From DASQFI01 sp035633215 (GTDB taxonomy: Bacteria; Acidobacteriota; Vicinamibacteria; Vicinamibacterales; SCN-69-37), in contig DASQFI010000039.1 of assembly GCA_035633215.1 (NCBI GenBank), forward strand, positions 186,001 through 250,000: DNA of 64,000 bases. The letters run 5' to 3'. The notes beneath the pieces are model-generated. The model saw only the letters and a program-made list of their open reading frames with translations, made no database searches and was not told where the DNA came from. The translations under genes and the position numbers were made by a program. Shown one piece after another: positions 15,832 to 24,506 of the stretch. Numbering within the stretch: position 1 is the first letter of the stretch; every line of letters begins with the position of its first letter.

Positions 15832-16800
15832 ATGGTGCGGAATATTTCCATCGAGACGATTCGCGCCGCCGCGTCTCGAATCTTTCCCGTCTGCGTCAGA
15901 ACGCCTCTCGTCAGGCTCGATCCGATCGACCGCAGCGCGCCGGAAGTTTTCCTCAAGCTCGAAATCTTTCAGCCGGTGGGCTCGTTCAAGATTCGGGGCG
16001 CGATGAATGCGGTCTCACAGCTCCCGGCCGAGGCACTGGCCAGGGGCGTCTGGACCGTGTCGGCCGGCAACGCCGCGCAGGGCGTCGCGCTGGCCGCGCG
16101 CGAAGCGAACGCGCGCGCGTCGGTGCTGGTCATGGAGACGGCCCCGGCGACCAAGCTTCGCAACATCGAGCGGCTCGGCGCGACGATCGTGAAGGCCTCC
16201 TACGAAGAATGCTGGAAGGCGGTCGAGGCGCACGCGTCCGATCGCATGTCGGGCCACTTCGTCCATCCGTTCGACGACGACGCCTTCATCAGCGGGAACG
16301 GCACGATCGGACTCGAGATTCTCGAAGACCTGCCGGACGTCGACGCGGTGATCGCGCCCATCGGCGGCGGCGGCCTGCTCGCCGGCATCGGGTGCGCCAT
16401 GCGCGCGCTCCGGCCCGAAGCGAAGGTATACGCGGCCGAGCCGGCGACGGCCGCCCCGCTCTCGGCGTCGTTCGCCGCTGGAAAGCCGATGCGGTTCGAA
16501 GGCTGGACGGCGTCGTTCGTCGACGGCGCGGGCGGCCGGTCCGTGCTGCCGTCGATGTGGCCGCTGCTCTCGCAGTGGGTGGACGCGTCGGTGGTCGTCT
16601 CACTCGACGACGCCGCGCGCGCGATGACGCTCGCCGCCGAACGGTGTCACGTCGTCGCCGAGGGCGCGGCCGCGTGCGCGATTGCCGCCGCCACCTCGCC
16701 GCAGGTCCGCGAGGCCGGCCACAAGCGTATCGCCGCCGTCGTCTCTGGTGGCAATATCGATCTGTCACGCTTTGCCACGCTCGTCGGCGCCAGCTCATGA
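15832..16800 (+). CDS. PLP-dependent threonine/serine dehydratase
   Basis: This 322-residue enzyme belongs to fold-type II PLP enzymes (threonine ammonia-lyase, serine dehydratase or serine racemase). It would deaminate Thr or Ser to the 2-oxo acid and ammonia. K53 in GSFKIRGA forms the Schiff base with PLP. SAGNAAQG (77-84) lines the cofactor and GGGGLLAG (178-185) binds its phosphate. There is no C-terminal ACT-like regulatory domain, so it is probably a catabolic or biosynthetic short form and not allosteric IlvA. ATG 15832 gives the usual family N-terminus (ISIETIRAAASRI); ATG 15808, eight codons upstream, is also possible. It may be cotranscribed with the phosphorylase gene 37 bases downstream. 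Confidence 0.88.
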   Translation: MVRNISIETIRAAASRIFPVCVRTPLVRLDPIDRSAPEVFLKLEIFQPVGSFKIRGAMNAVSQLPAEALARGVWTVSAGNAAQGVALAAREANARASVLVMETAPATKLRNIERLGATIVKASYEECWKAVEAHASDRMSGHFVHPFDDDAFISGNGTIGLEILEDLPDVDAVIAPIGGGGLLAGIGCAMRALRPEAKVYAAEPATAAPLSASFAAGKPMRFEGWTASFVDGAGGRSVLPSMWPLLSQWVDASVVVSLDDAARAMTLAAERCHVVAEGAAACAIAAATSPQVREAGHKRIAAVVSGGNIDLSRFATLVGASS

Positions 16801-16837
16801 GCCGCCGGATGCACGGGTACGTCTTTCCAGAAAATCA

Positions 16838-18982
16838 ATGAACAGCACTCTGTCACCTGCTCTGCCGCCGCGCCTGTCTCGCTTGCGTGAACTGGCGTTC
16901 GATCTCTGGTGGGCCTGGAACCCGGCGCGCGATGTGTTTCGCCGGCTCGACTACGGGCTCTGGCGCCAGAGCGCGCACAACCCGGTGATGATGCTGAACC
17001 GCATCGCGCCCGACGGGCTCGCGCGCGCCGCGGCCGATCCCGGGTTTCTCGCGGCCTACGACGCCGCCCTGGCGGCGCTCGACGCCGCCCGGGCGCCGGC
17101 CGCGACCGGCCGGAGCTGGTGGCACACGCATTCGGGCGCCGATCCCCAGCAGGTGATCGCGTATTTCTGCGCCGAGTTCGCCTTGCACCAGTCATTGCCG
17201 ATCTATGCCGGTGGCCTCGGCGTCCTGGCCGGCGACCACTGCAAGGAAGCCTGCGACCTCGGGGTGCCGCTCGTCGGCGTCGGCTTCATGTACCCGCAGG
17301 GCTATTTCCGGCAGCGGATCTCCACCGACGGCTGGCAGCAGGAAGTCTACGAGCAGCTCAACTGGGCCGATGCGCCGATCGCGCACGCGCGTACCCTCGA
17401 CGACAAACCGTGCGTCGTGCTCGTCCCGCTGCACAACCGCTCGATCCTCGTCCAGGTGTGGGAAGTGCGCCTCGCGCGCGTCCGGTTGTTGCTGCTCGAC
17501 ACGGCGCTCGAGCAGAACTCGGCCGAGGACCGCGCGCTGTCGGCGCGGCTGTACGGCGGCGGCCAGGACATCCGGCTGCAGCAGGAGATCGTGCTCGGCC
17601 TCGGCGGCGTGCTGGCGCTGCGCGCGCTCGGACTCTCCCCGGCCGTCTGGCACTTGAACGAAGGCCACGCGGCGTTCGTCGTCCTGCAGCGCTTGCGCGA
17701 CCTGCTCGCGTCAGGGACGCCGTGGGACGACGCGCTCGCCGAAGTCCGGCGCACGACGGTGTTCACGACGCACACGCCCGTGCCCGCCGGCCATGACGCG
17801 TTTCCGTTCGAGCTGGTCGAGCAGCATCTGGCCGGCACGTGGGGATCGATGAACGGCCACGGCGAGCGGTTCCGTCAGCTCGGTCAGTACGACTCGGGCA
17901 CGGGGCCGAAGTTCAACATGACCGCGCTCGCCATGCGATCGTCGGGTGTCATCAACGCGGTGAGCCATCTTCACGGCGAGGTGACGCGGCAGATGTTCGC
18001 GCCGCTCTGGCGCGATCGGCCCGCCGAGGAGCGTCACGTCGAGGCGGTGACGAACGGCGTCCACGTGCCGACGTGGGTGTCGGGCGACCTGGCGCGACTG
18101 TTCGAGCGCCATCTGAGTCCGGCGTGGCGTGATCAGTACGAGGACCCGTCGTTCTGGTCGCGCATCCTCGAGATTCCCGACGAGGACCTCTGGGCGGCGA
18201 GGCAGTCGCTGCGGACGGCCCTGTTCCAGTTCATCCGCGAGCGGGCCCGCGAGCGATGGACCGACGAGCCGTCGGCTGTCGCGAGAGTCGTGACGTTTGG
18301 CGCGATGCTCGACCCGAATGCCCTCACCATCGGGTTCGCGCGCCGGTTCACCGGCTACAAGCGGCCCGACCTGGTCTTTCGCGATTCCGATCGCCTGGCC
18401 CGCCTGGTCGGCCGCGCCGGCCGTCCCGTGCAGTTCGTGTTCGCCGGCAAGGCGCATCCAAATGACGACTCCGGCCGGCAGCAACTCCATCGCGTGTTCG
18501 GGCACACGCTCGATCCGCGGTTCGGAGGACGCGTGGCGTTCGTGGACGATTACGACCTGCACGTCGCGCACCTGCTCGTGCAGGGCTGCGACGTGTGGCT
18601 CAACACGCCGCGCAAGCCGCTCGAAGCGAGCGGCACGAGCGGCATGAAGGCCGCGATGAACGGCGTCCTGCACCTGAGCATCGGCGATGGATGGTGGGCC
18701 GAAGGCTACACTGGCTCGAACGGCTGGCTCATTGCCGGCAACTCCACCTCGCCCGACCCCGACGTCGTCGACGCCGCGGACGCGGAGGCGCTGTACCAGC
18801 TGCTCGAGAACGACGTCGTGCCCACGTACTACGAACGCGATGGGCGCGGCCTCCCGCGACGATGGATTGGCATGGTCAAGCAGGCAATCCACACGGTGAC
18901 GCCGCGCTTCTCATCGCGGCGAATGTTGAAAGAGTACGTCGACCGCGCGTACGCGCCCGCGTGCCGTGGTGCGTTGGTGTAA
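16838..18982 (+). CDS. Alpha-glucan (glycogen) phosphorylase, GT35 family
   Basis: This enzyme phosphorolyses alpha-1,4-glucan chains to glucose 1-phosphate. At 714 residues it belongs to the short GT35 lineage (TIGR02094 type) and not the classical 800-residue GlgP/MalP group. The N-terminus (LSRLRELAFDLWWAWNPAR) is characteristic of that lineage. PLP is held by K604 in EASGTSGMKAAMNG, and the glucan/phosphate site includes YAGGLGVLAGDH, HLNEGHAAF and RRFTGYKRPDL. I started at ATG 16838, 37 bases after the dehydratase stop, because the frame upstream overlaps that gene. A hairpin element begins at its stop codon. Confidence 0.93.
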   Translation: MNSTLSPALPPRLSRLRELAFDLWWAWNPARDVFRRLDYGLWRQSAHNPVMMLNRIAPDGLARAAADPGFLAAYDAALAALDAARAPAATGRSWWHTHSGADPQQVIAYFCAEFALHQSLPIYAGGLGVLAGDHCKEACDLGVPLVGVGFMYPQGYFRQRISTDGWQQEVYEQLNWADAPIAHARTLDDKPCVVLVPLHNRSILVQVWEVRLARVRLLLLDTALEQNSAEDRALSARLYGGGQDIRLQQEIVLGLGGVLALRALGLSPAVWHLNEGHAAFVVLQRLRDLLASGTPWDDALAEVRRTTVFTTHTPVPAGHDAFPFELVEQHLAGTWGSMNGHGERFRQLGQYDSGTGPKFNMTALAMRSSGVINAVSHLHGEVTRQMFAPLWRDRPAEERHVEAVTNGVHVPTWVSGDLARLFERHLSPAWRDQYEDPSFWSRILEIPDEDLWAARQSLRTALFQFIRERARERWTDEPSAVARVVTFGAMLDPNALTIGFARRFTGYKRPDLVFRDSDRLARLVGRAGRPVQFVFAGKAHPNDDSGRQQLHRVFGHTLDPRFGGRVAFVDDYDLHVAHLLVQGCDVWLNTPRKPLEASGTSGMKAAMNGVLHLSIGDGWWAEGYTGSNGWLIAGNSTSPDPDVVDAADAEALYQLLENDVVPTYYERDGRGLPRRWIGMVKQAIHTVTPRFSSRRMLKEYVDRAYAPACRGALV

Positions 18983-19037
18983 AGACCTCGAGTTTCTTTG
19001 TGCCTTGCTCTTTCAAAAAAAGAAACCCGAGGTCTTT
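18981..19037. terminator. Inverted repeat after the phosphorylase gene
   Basis: The arm AAAGACCTCGAGTTTCTTT begins within the TAA stop at 18980-18982 and pairs, with one or two mismatches, with AAAGAAACCCGAGGTCTTT, across a short loop. The right arm ends in TTTT, as in an intrinsic terminator. The GACCTCG core is shared with the elements at 38941-39070 and 49650-49698. Confidence 0.6.
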
Positions 19038-19091
19038 TCCCCTGGTTTAGGATAGAGGGCTTGGAGTTTTTCGAAATCCGATACCGTCGCC

Positions 19092-19550
19092 ATGGCCCGC
19101 AAATCCGCTGAAACCGTTCGCTGCGCCCTCTGCGGGACGAAAGACGTCTCCGAGCCGCGCGGTGACGCCCGCTACTGCCGCGACTGCTGGGACAAGAAAA
19201 TCGCGGTCGAGGACATCGTCGCGCGCGAGTTCACGCTGAAGCGCTACATCCGCGCGCACAGCGCGGAGAAGTACCTCGTCTACCACTCGACGCAGAAACG
19301 CCCCGTCGGGCACCTGATCGTGCTCGACGACGGCTACGATCTGTTTCTGACGCTGCTGCTCTACCCGTCGTTTGTCTGGGACGACGAGGCGTATCACCTG
19401 GAGAACGACCCCGAACACCGGACGTTCGCGGAGATCCTCGTCGATGTCGTCGCGGCCGACGTCATCGAACCCTGGGGCGGCGGCAAATGGCATCTCGAAG
19501 TGTTTCGATCCACGGCCGCGGAGCCGGAGGATTGGAACGGGGAGATGTAA
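19092..19550 (+). CDS. Hypothetical protein with N-terminal zinc-ribbon
   Basis: This 152-residue protein has no family I can name with confidence. Its N-terminus contains two CxxC knuckles (C11/C14 in CALCGT and C29/C32 in CRDC), which should bind one zinc. The rest is mixed alpha/beta with a conserved-looking central part (YLVYHSTQKRPVGHLIVLDD and LLYPSFVWDDEAYHLENDP). There is no signal peptide, so it is probably cytoplasmic. It ends 4 bases before the M24 peptidase gene and is probably cotranscribed with it. Confidence 0.75.
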   Translation: MARKSAETVRCALCGTKDVSEPRGDARYCRDCWDKKIAVEDIVAREFTLKRYIRAHSAEKYLVYHSTQKRPVGHLIVLDDGYDLFLTLLLYPSFVWDDEAYHLENDPEHRTFAEILVDVVAADVIEPWGGGKWHLEVFRSTAAEPEDWNGEM

Positions 19551-19554
19551 GGGG

Positions 19555-20733
19555 ATGGCGCTCGACATTCCAGCCATTCAGAAGACCTTGGCCGTCGACC
19601 ACGTGGACGGCTGGCTGCTCTACGACTTCCACGGATCGAATCCCGTGGCGGTCAAGCTGGCGGGATTGATTGGCGCGCACACGACCCGCCGGTGGTACTA
19701 CTTCGTCCCCGCCTCCGGCACACCGAAGAAACTGGTGCACGCGATCGAGCCATTTGTCCTCGACAAGGTGCCCGGCACGAAGACAACGTATTCCGGACGC
19801 CTGCAGTTGGAACAGGGCGTGGCGGAGATCCTGCGCGGATCGAAAGTCGTCGCGATGGAGTACTCGCCGGAATGCGCGATCCCGTACCTGTCGCGCGTGG
19901 ATGCCGGCACGGTGGACTTCATCCGCCGGCTCGGCCTCCGCGTCGTCTCGTCCGGCGATCTCGTGCAGCGGTTCGAGGCCGCGTGGGACGAGGCCGCGAT
20001 CGCGACGCATCGGACGGCGTCGGAAAAGCTGTATCGCATCAAGGACCGGACATTCGAATTCGTCGGCGCCAAACTCTTGGCTGGGGAGACCTTCACCGAA
20101 TACGAAGTGCAGCAGGCGATGGTCCAGTGGTTCCGGGAGGAAGGGCTCATCGCCGACAGCGCGCCCATCGTCGGCGCGCAGGAGAACGCCGGCAATCCCC
20201 ACTACGCCCCCACACGCGACACATCCCGGCCGGTTCGTCCCAATGAGCTTTTGCTCCTTGATTTATGGGGCAAACTTGACCAGCCCGGCGCCGTGTACGC
20301 CGACATCACGTGGACCGGCTTCGCGGGCACGCCGCCCGAGGCCATCGCCAAGGCGTTCGGCGTCGCGGTGGCTGGCCGGAATGCGGCCGTCTCGAAGGTC
20401 AAATCCGCGGTGGCCGCGGGGCAGCCGCTGCATGGCTGGGAAGTGGACCGGGCGACGCGCGACGTGATCACGGCCGCCGGGTACGGCGAGTACTTCATCC
20501 ACCGGACCGGGCACAGCCTCGGCGAGGAGGTTCACGGCAACGGCGTGCACATGGACGACTTCGAGACGCACGACGACCGGCGGCTCGTCCCCGGCACGGG
20601 CTTCACCATCGAGCCGGGCATTTACACGAAAGAATTTGGCGTTCGGACCGAAATCAACATGGTAGTCGGGCAGAAATCGGCGGAAGTGACGGGGCCCTGC
20701 CAGGAGACCCTGGTCAAGATCGCGACCCGGTGA
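19555..20733 (+). CDS. M24-family metallopeptidase (Xaa-Pro aminopeptidase-like)
   Basis: This 392-residue protein has the pita-bread fold of family M24, which removes N-terminal residues next to proline or cleaves Xaa-Pro dipeptides with two metal ions. An N-terminal creatinase-like domain (about 1-165) precedes the catalytic domain. Likely metal ligands are D236 (LLLLDLWG), D250 (YADITWTGF), the His of HRTGHSLGEEVHG, the Glu of FTIEPGIYTKE and the Glu of VRTEINMVV. The spacing between the two aspartates (14) is slightly longer than usual. ATG 19555 is preceded by AAGGGG and lies 4 bases after the zinc-ribbon gene. There is no signal peptide. Confidence 0.92.
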   Translation: MALDIPAIQKTLAVDHVDGWLLYDFHGSNPVAVKLAGLIGAHTTRRWYYFVPASGTPKKLVHAIEPFVLDKVPGTKTTYSGRLQLEQGVAEILRGSKVVAMEYSPECAIPYLSRVDAGTVDFIRRLGLRVVSSGDLVQRFEAAWDEAAIATHRTASEKLYRIKDRTFEFVGAKLLAGETFTEYEVQQAMVQWFREEGLIADSAPIVGAQENAGNPHYAPTRDTSRPVRPNELLLLDLWGKLDQPGAVYADITWTGFAGTPPEAIAKAFGVAVAGRNAAVSKVKSAVAAGQPLHGWEVDRATRDVITAAGYGEYFIHRTGHSLGEEVHGNGVHMDDFETHDDRRLVPGTGFTIEPGIYTKEFGVRTEINMVVGQKSAEVTGPCQETLVKIATR

Positions 20734-20782
20734 AACCTCGACCCGGCCAGCCGTCGTCTTAACAGGTAGGACGTTACGGAGG

Positions 20783-20803
20783 GGCGGGCTTTAGCCCGCC
20801 TTT
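20783..20803 (+). terminator. Hairpin between the M24 and HtrA genes
   Basis: GGCGGGCT and AGCCCGCC form a perfect 8-base stem around two T residues and are followed by TTT. It lies 50 bases after the M24 stop and 42 bases before the HtrA start, so it could end the upstream transcript. The T-run is short. Confidence 0.45.
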
Positions 20804-20844
20804 GTCAGGCTCTAAAGTCAAAGGAGCGCAGGACGGAGTCATCT

Positions 20845-22383
20845 ATGGCGATTCGCAAATCCAGTCTGTTTTACGGAGTACTCATTGCCGTGCTGTCACT
20901 GGCCGTGGGAATGGTGATCGCGTCGCGGCTTGATTTGGTGCCCCACTCACTCGCGAGCAACGTCGCCGTGCCGGCGACGAACAGCGCGCCGCTGACGGGC
21001 CCGATTGACGCGACGACCTTCCGCACGATCGCGCAGCAGGCCGGTCCGGCCGTCGTGAGCATCACGACGACCGCCACCCGGCAGGTTCGAGGGTTCGGCG
21101 ATATCTTCCCGTTTGAAGTCCCGCGCGGTGGCGGCGGCGGTCGTCGCGGCGCGCCGCAGCAGGAAGAGGTTCAGGGCGCGGGCAGCGGCTTCATCATCGA
21201 CAAGGCCGGGTACATCCTCACGAACAACCACGTGATCGAGGATGCCACCAAAATCGAGGTCCAGCTCGCCAGCATGCGCGACGGCGAGGATCTGCTTCCC
21301 GCCAAACTCATCGGGCGTGATGCGCTCACGGACACCGCGCTGATTCAGCTGACCGAGCTGCCCAGCACGCCGCTCACCGAGATCAAGTTCGGCGACTCCG
21401 CGCAGATAGCGCCGGGCGATTGGGTGATGGCGATCGGGAATCCGTTCACCCTCGAGAACACCGTCACGGTTGGCGTCGTGAGCGCGGTCGGCCGCCCCCA
21501 GATCGCGTCGCGATCGGTTGGCGGTGCCGCCCGGGTGGAAGAGATGATCCAGACCGATGCGGCAATCAACCGCGGCAACTCTGGCGGGCCGTTGCTGAAC
21601 ATCCGCGGTGAGGTCGTAGGCATCAACTCAGCGATCGCGAGCGATCAGACCGGGAGCTTCCTGGGCGTCGGGTTCGCAGTGCCGATCAACAAGGTTCGCG
21701 ACCTGCTGCCCCAGCTGCGGACCGGCAAAGTGGTTCGCGGCAGGATCGGAATTATCATCACGCGCACGAACTGGACCAGGGATCTGGTCGAGGACTATGG
21801 TCTGCCGGGGAAAGCTGGAGCACTCGTCACCTCCGTCGATGACAATGGCCCAGCCAAAGCCGCCGGCCTCCGCGTGGACGACGTCATCATCGAATTCAAC
21901 GGCAAGCCCGTCGCGAACAACGACGAAGTCGTCGCAGCCGTCACGCGGACCACGCCGGGCACGACCGTGCCGATGAAGATCGTCCGTGACAAGAAAGTCA
22001 TGACGCTGAACGTCAAGGTCGAGGAGCTCGATCTCGAACAGGAACAGGGCAGCGGTCAGGCCCAGCGGCAGCCGCGCGAACAGTCCGAGAGCGTCGACAC
22101 TGGATTCGGCATGATCCTCGAGCCGATCTCACCGTCGACCGCTCGGGAGCTCGAGGTTCCGACGGGACGGGGCGGCGCGGTGGTCTCGTCGTTGCAGCCG
22201 AGCGGTCCAGCGGCGCAGGGCGGCATGGCGCCTGGCGACGTCATCCTGAGCGTCCAGGGCGCGCCGGTGAAGACCGTCTCGGATGTCACGTCGGCTTTGA
22301 GCAAGATCACGACGGGCCGCACCGCCCGCCTCGTGGTTTGGCGTCAGGGGCGAGAACAGCTCGTGCTCATCCGCAAGCGGTAG
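20845..22383 (+). CDS. HtrA/DegP-like periplasmic serine protease with two PDZ domains
   Basis: This 512-residue Do-like protease degrades misfolded envelope proteins and may act as a chaperone. A single N-terminal hydrophobic segment (VLIAVLSLAVGMVIA) anchors or exports it. The trypsin-like domain carries H129 (NNHV), D163 (LTDTAL) and S246 (GNSGGPL). Two PDZ domains follow at about 275-375 and 415-505 (GALVTSV...AGLRVDDVI and GAVVSSL...GMAPGDVI). A flexible Gly/Arg-rich loop (PRGGGGGRRG, residues 93-102) sits in the protease domain at the place of the DegP LA loop. The two-PDZ layout fits DegP/MucD more than DegS. The gene stands alone between two hairpins. Confidence 0.95.
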   Translation: MAIRKSSLFYGVLIAVLSLAVGMVIASRLDLVPHSLASNVAVPATNSAPLTGPIDATTFRTIAQQAGPAVVSITTTATRQVRGFGDIFPFEVPRGGGGGRRGAPQQEEVQGAGSGFIIDKAGYILTNNHVIEDATKIEVQLASMRDGEDLLPAKLIGRDALTDTALIQLTELPSTPLTEIKFGDSAQIAPGDWVMAIGNPFTLENTVTVGVVSAVGRPQIASRSVGGAARVEEMIQTDAAINRGNSGGPLLNIRGEVVGINSAIASDQTGSFLGVGFAVPINKVRDLLPQLRTGKVVRGRIGIIITRTNWTRDLVEDYGLPGKAGALVTSVDDNGPAKAAGLRVDDVIIEFNGKPVANNDEVVAAVTRTTPGTTVPMKIVRDKKVMTLNVKVEELDLEQEQGSGQAQRQPREQSESVDTGFGMILEPISPSTARELEVPTGRGGAVVSSLQPSGPAAQGGMAPGDVILSVQGAPVKTVSDVTSALSKITTGRTARLVVWRQGREQLVLIRKR

Positions 22384-22422
22384 AAACGTATAGCCGGGCC
22401 GTGAGGACCGGCAGACAGGTGG

Positions 22423-22459
22423 AGGTCCGGACCTTTAGGTCCGGACCTTTTGTCTTTTT
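22423..22459 (+). terminator. Rho-independent terminator of the HtrA gene
   Basis: The self-complementary word AGGTCCGGACCT occurs twice in tandem, so a 12-base stem can form around two T residues. It is followed by TTTGTCTTTTT. It starts about 40 bases after the HtrA stop and ends 17 bases before the next gene. Confidence 0.85.
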
Positions 22460-22475
22460 GCCATAATTCCGGCAC

Positions 22476-23435
22476 GTGCTGCCCGCCCTCGTCCTGACAG
22501 CCGGTCTCGGCACGCGGCTGGATCCCCTCACGCGTCTCGTCGCGAAAGCGGCCGTGCCCCTCGGCGGCTCCACCCTGATCGAGCGCGTGCTCGACTGGCT
22601 GCGCCGAGAAGGCGTGCGTGACGTCGTGCTGAACCTGCATCACCTCCCGCACACGATCACGAGCGTCGTCGGCGACGGCGCGCACCTCGGCATGCGAGTG
22701 CGGTACTCGTGGGAGCAGCCGGTACTTGGCTCGGCCGGAGGACCCAGGCGCGCACTGCCGCTTCTCGACGCCGAGACGTTCTTCATCGTGAACGGCGACA
22801 CACTCTGCGACTTCTCACTGACACCGATGCTCGACGCCCATCGCCGCCACGGGGCTGACGTCACGCTGGCACTCGTCGCGAATCCGGATCCCCATCATTA
22901 CAACGGCCTCATGCTCGATGGAGACGATCGCGTGACCGGTTGGCTGCCCAAGGGCCGCGCGACCGGGAGCTGGCACTTCATCGGCGTGCAGATCGCCCAC
23001 GCGCGGGTCTTCGCCGGGCTTCCGGACGGCGTGCCCGCCGAATCGATGTCCGGTCTCTATCAGGATCTGCTGAAGCACCCGGGCCGCCTCCGAGGATTCC
23101 GGCCCGCGAGCCCTGAGCGAAGTCGAAGGGATACGCCCTTTCTCGACGTCGGCACGCCGCGAGACTACCTGGAGGCCGCGATCGCGTTGGAGGGAGTCAG
23201 GCCCATGGCCCAACGGCCCAAGGCCCCAGGCGCGCGGACCATCGTCTGGCCCGGCGCGACCGTGGCCGAAAGCGCGACGCTCGAAGACTGCGTCGTCGCC
23301 GGCGACGTGACGGTGCCGGCTGGGTTCGAGGCTCGCGAATCGGTTCTGGTGCCGGCCGCGCTCGTCAGGCCGGGCGACGCGGCGGAGATCCGACGTGGAG
23401 TCGGAGTATTCCCATTCGTACGGTCGCCGCGCTGA
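22476..23435 (+). CDS. murU: Sugar-1-phosphate nucleotidylyltransferase, MurU-like
   Basis: This 319-residue protein has the nucleotidylyltransferase fold: LVLTAGLGTRLDPLT with K24 of AKAAVPLGG near the N-terminus, IVNGDTLCDF for metal binding, and FLDVGTPRDYL near the end of the catalytic part. A C-terminal segment (about 250-319) looks like a short left-handed-helix tail (TIVWPGATVAESATLEDCVV). The gene is directly followed by an AmgK-like kinase gene, the pairing known for MurNAc alpha-1-phosphate uridylyltransferase (MurU) in cell-wall sugar recycling; the symbol rests on that context. A 20-base repeat is inserted in frame just before FLDVGTP (residues about 213-219). The start is GTG. 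Confidence 0.7.
   Translation: MLPALVLTAGLGTRLDPLTRLVAKAAVPLGGSTLIERVLDWLRREGVRDVVLNLHHLPHTITSVVGDGAHLGMRVRYSWEQPVLGSAGGPRRALPLLDAETFFIVNGDTLCDFSLTPMLDAHRRHGADVTLALVANPDPHHYNGLMLDGDDRVTGWLPKGRATGSWHFIGVQIAHARVFAGLPDGVPAESMSGLYQDLLKHPGRLRGFRPASPERSRRDTPFLDVGTPRDYLEAAIALEGVRPMAQRPKAPGARTIVWPGATVAESATLEDCVVAGDVTVPAGFEARESVLVPAALVRPGDAAEIRRGVGVFPFVRSPR
23111..23130. repeat. In-frame REP-like insertion inside the murU-like gene
   Basis: The 20-base word CCCTGAGCGAAGTCGAAGGG has complementary ends (CCCT/AGGG). It resembles the widespread extragenic word CTTCGACTTCGCTCAGGG. Here it lies inside a coding region and adds roughly SPERSRRDT immediately before the conserved FLDVGTP motif, without breaking the frame. 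Confidence 0.6.
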
Positions 23436-23504
23436 CTCACGTCGCCTCGCTGATCGTGTCGCTGCGGAGAAGCACTCGTTACGGCCCCGACGTACACTGT
23501 CTTC

Positions 23505-24506
23505 GTGTCTGATTCGTCGATTCCGGCGCCCGTCGCAGGGTACCTGGACCGGCACGGGTTGGCCGACCCGCGTGTCGTCACGCTGACCGGCGACGCCTCG
23601 GATCGGCGCTACTTCCGGATCCTCCCGCGCGACAGCGCGCCGTTCGTCCTTGCGGCGTACGGCGCGCCGTTCGCCTACGCGTCCCTGCCGTTCGTGAATA
23701 CGGCCGAGCTGTTCGCCGCGATGCCGGTGCCCGTGCCGCGCATCCTCGGCCACGCCGACGATCTCGGGGTCCTCGCGCTCGAGGATCTCGGCGACGTCAC
23801 GCTGCAGGCGCACCTCGGCTCGGCGCCGGCCGCGCGCCATGCGGCGCTGTACCGGCAGGCGGTGGCGTTCATCGACGTCTTCCAGAAACGCGGCCGCGAG
23901 CTCGAAGACACGAAGTATCTGCCGTACGGCGTCGCGTTCGACGTGCCGAAGCTCACGTGGGAGATGGACTTCTTCATCAAGCACTTCCTCGAGGGGTACC
24001 GCGGCATCGTGTTCGCGGCGCGCGAGCGTGACGCGCTGCGCGCCGAGCTCGCCACACTCGTCGACGAGCTGGCCGGCGAGCCCCGCGTGCTGTGCCATCG
24101 CGATTACCACAGCCGCAATTTGATGTTGCGTGACGAGCGGCTGTGCATCATCGACTTCCAGGACGCGCGGCTCGGGCCCGACACCTACGACCTGGCATCG
24201 CTGCTTCGCGACTCGTACGTCGATCTGCCCGATCAGGTCGTCGACGAGCTGATCGCGTACTTCCTCGCGCTCCAGGGCCGCTCCGGCGCCGACGAGACGT
24301 TCCGGCGCCGGTTCGATCACATGGCGCTCCAGCGGAACCTGAAGGCCCTGGGCACGTTCGGCTACCAGACGACCGGCCGCCGCAATCCGGTCTACATTCA
24401 GTACATCCCGCGGACGCTGAAGTACGTCCGCGAGACGGTGCACAAGTACCCGCGTTTCAAGCGGCTCGGGGACATCCTCGGCCGCCACGTGGACGAACTG
24501 AAGTGA
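23505..24506 (+). CDS. amgK: Aminoglycoside phosphotransferase-fold sugar kinase, AmgK-like
   Basis: This 333-residue kinase belongs to the APH/choline kinase fold. The catalytic loop HRDYHSRN (198-205) and the metal-binding IDFQD (216-220) are intact, and the nucleotide-binding start TGDASDRRYFRI (28-39) matches AmgK-like proteins. Adjacent to a MurU-like gene, it probably phosphorylates MurNAc/GlcNAc at the anomeric position in peptidoglycan recycling. Antibiotic modification is unlikely in this context. The start is GTG 23505, and its TGA overlaps the next start as GTGA, so the isomerase-like gene is translationally coupled. The identification rests on motifs and gene pairing. Confidence 0.75.
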   Translation: MSDSSIPAPVAGYLDRHGLADPRVVTLTGDASDRRYFRILPRDSAPFVLAAYGAPFAYASLPFVNTAELFAAMPVPVPRILGHADDLGVLALEDLGDVTLQAHLGSAPAARHAALYRQAVAFIDVFQKRGRELEDTKYLPYGVAFDVPKLTWEMDFFIKHFLEGYRGIVFAARERDALRAELATLVDELAGEPRVLCHRDYHSRNLMLRDERLCIIDFQDARLGPDTYDLASLLRDSYVDLPDQVVDELIAYFLALQGRSGADETFRRRFDHMALQRNLKALGTFGYQTTGRRNPVYIQYIPRTLKYVRETVHKYPRFKRLGDILGRHVDELK

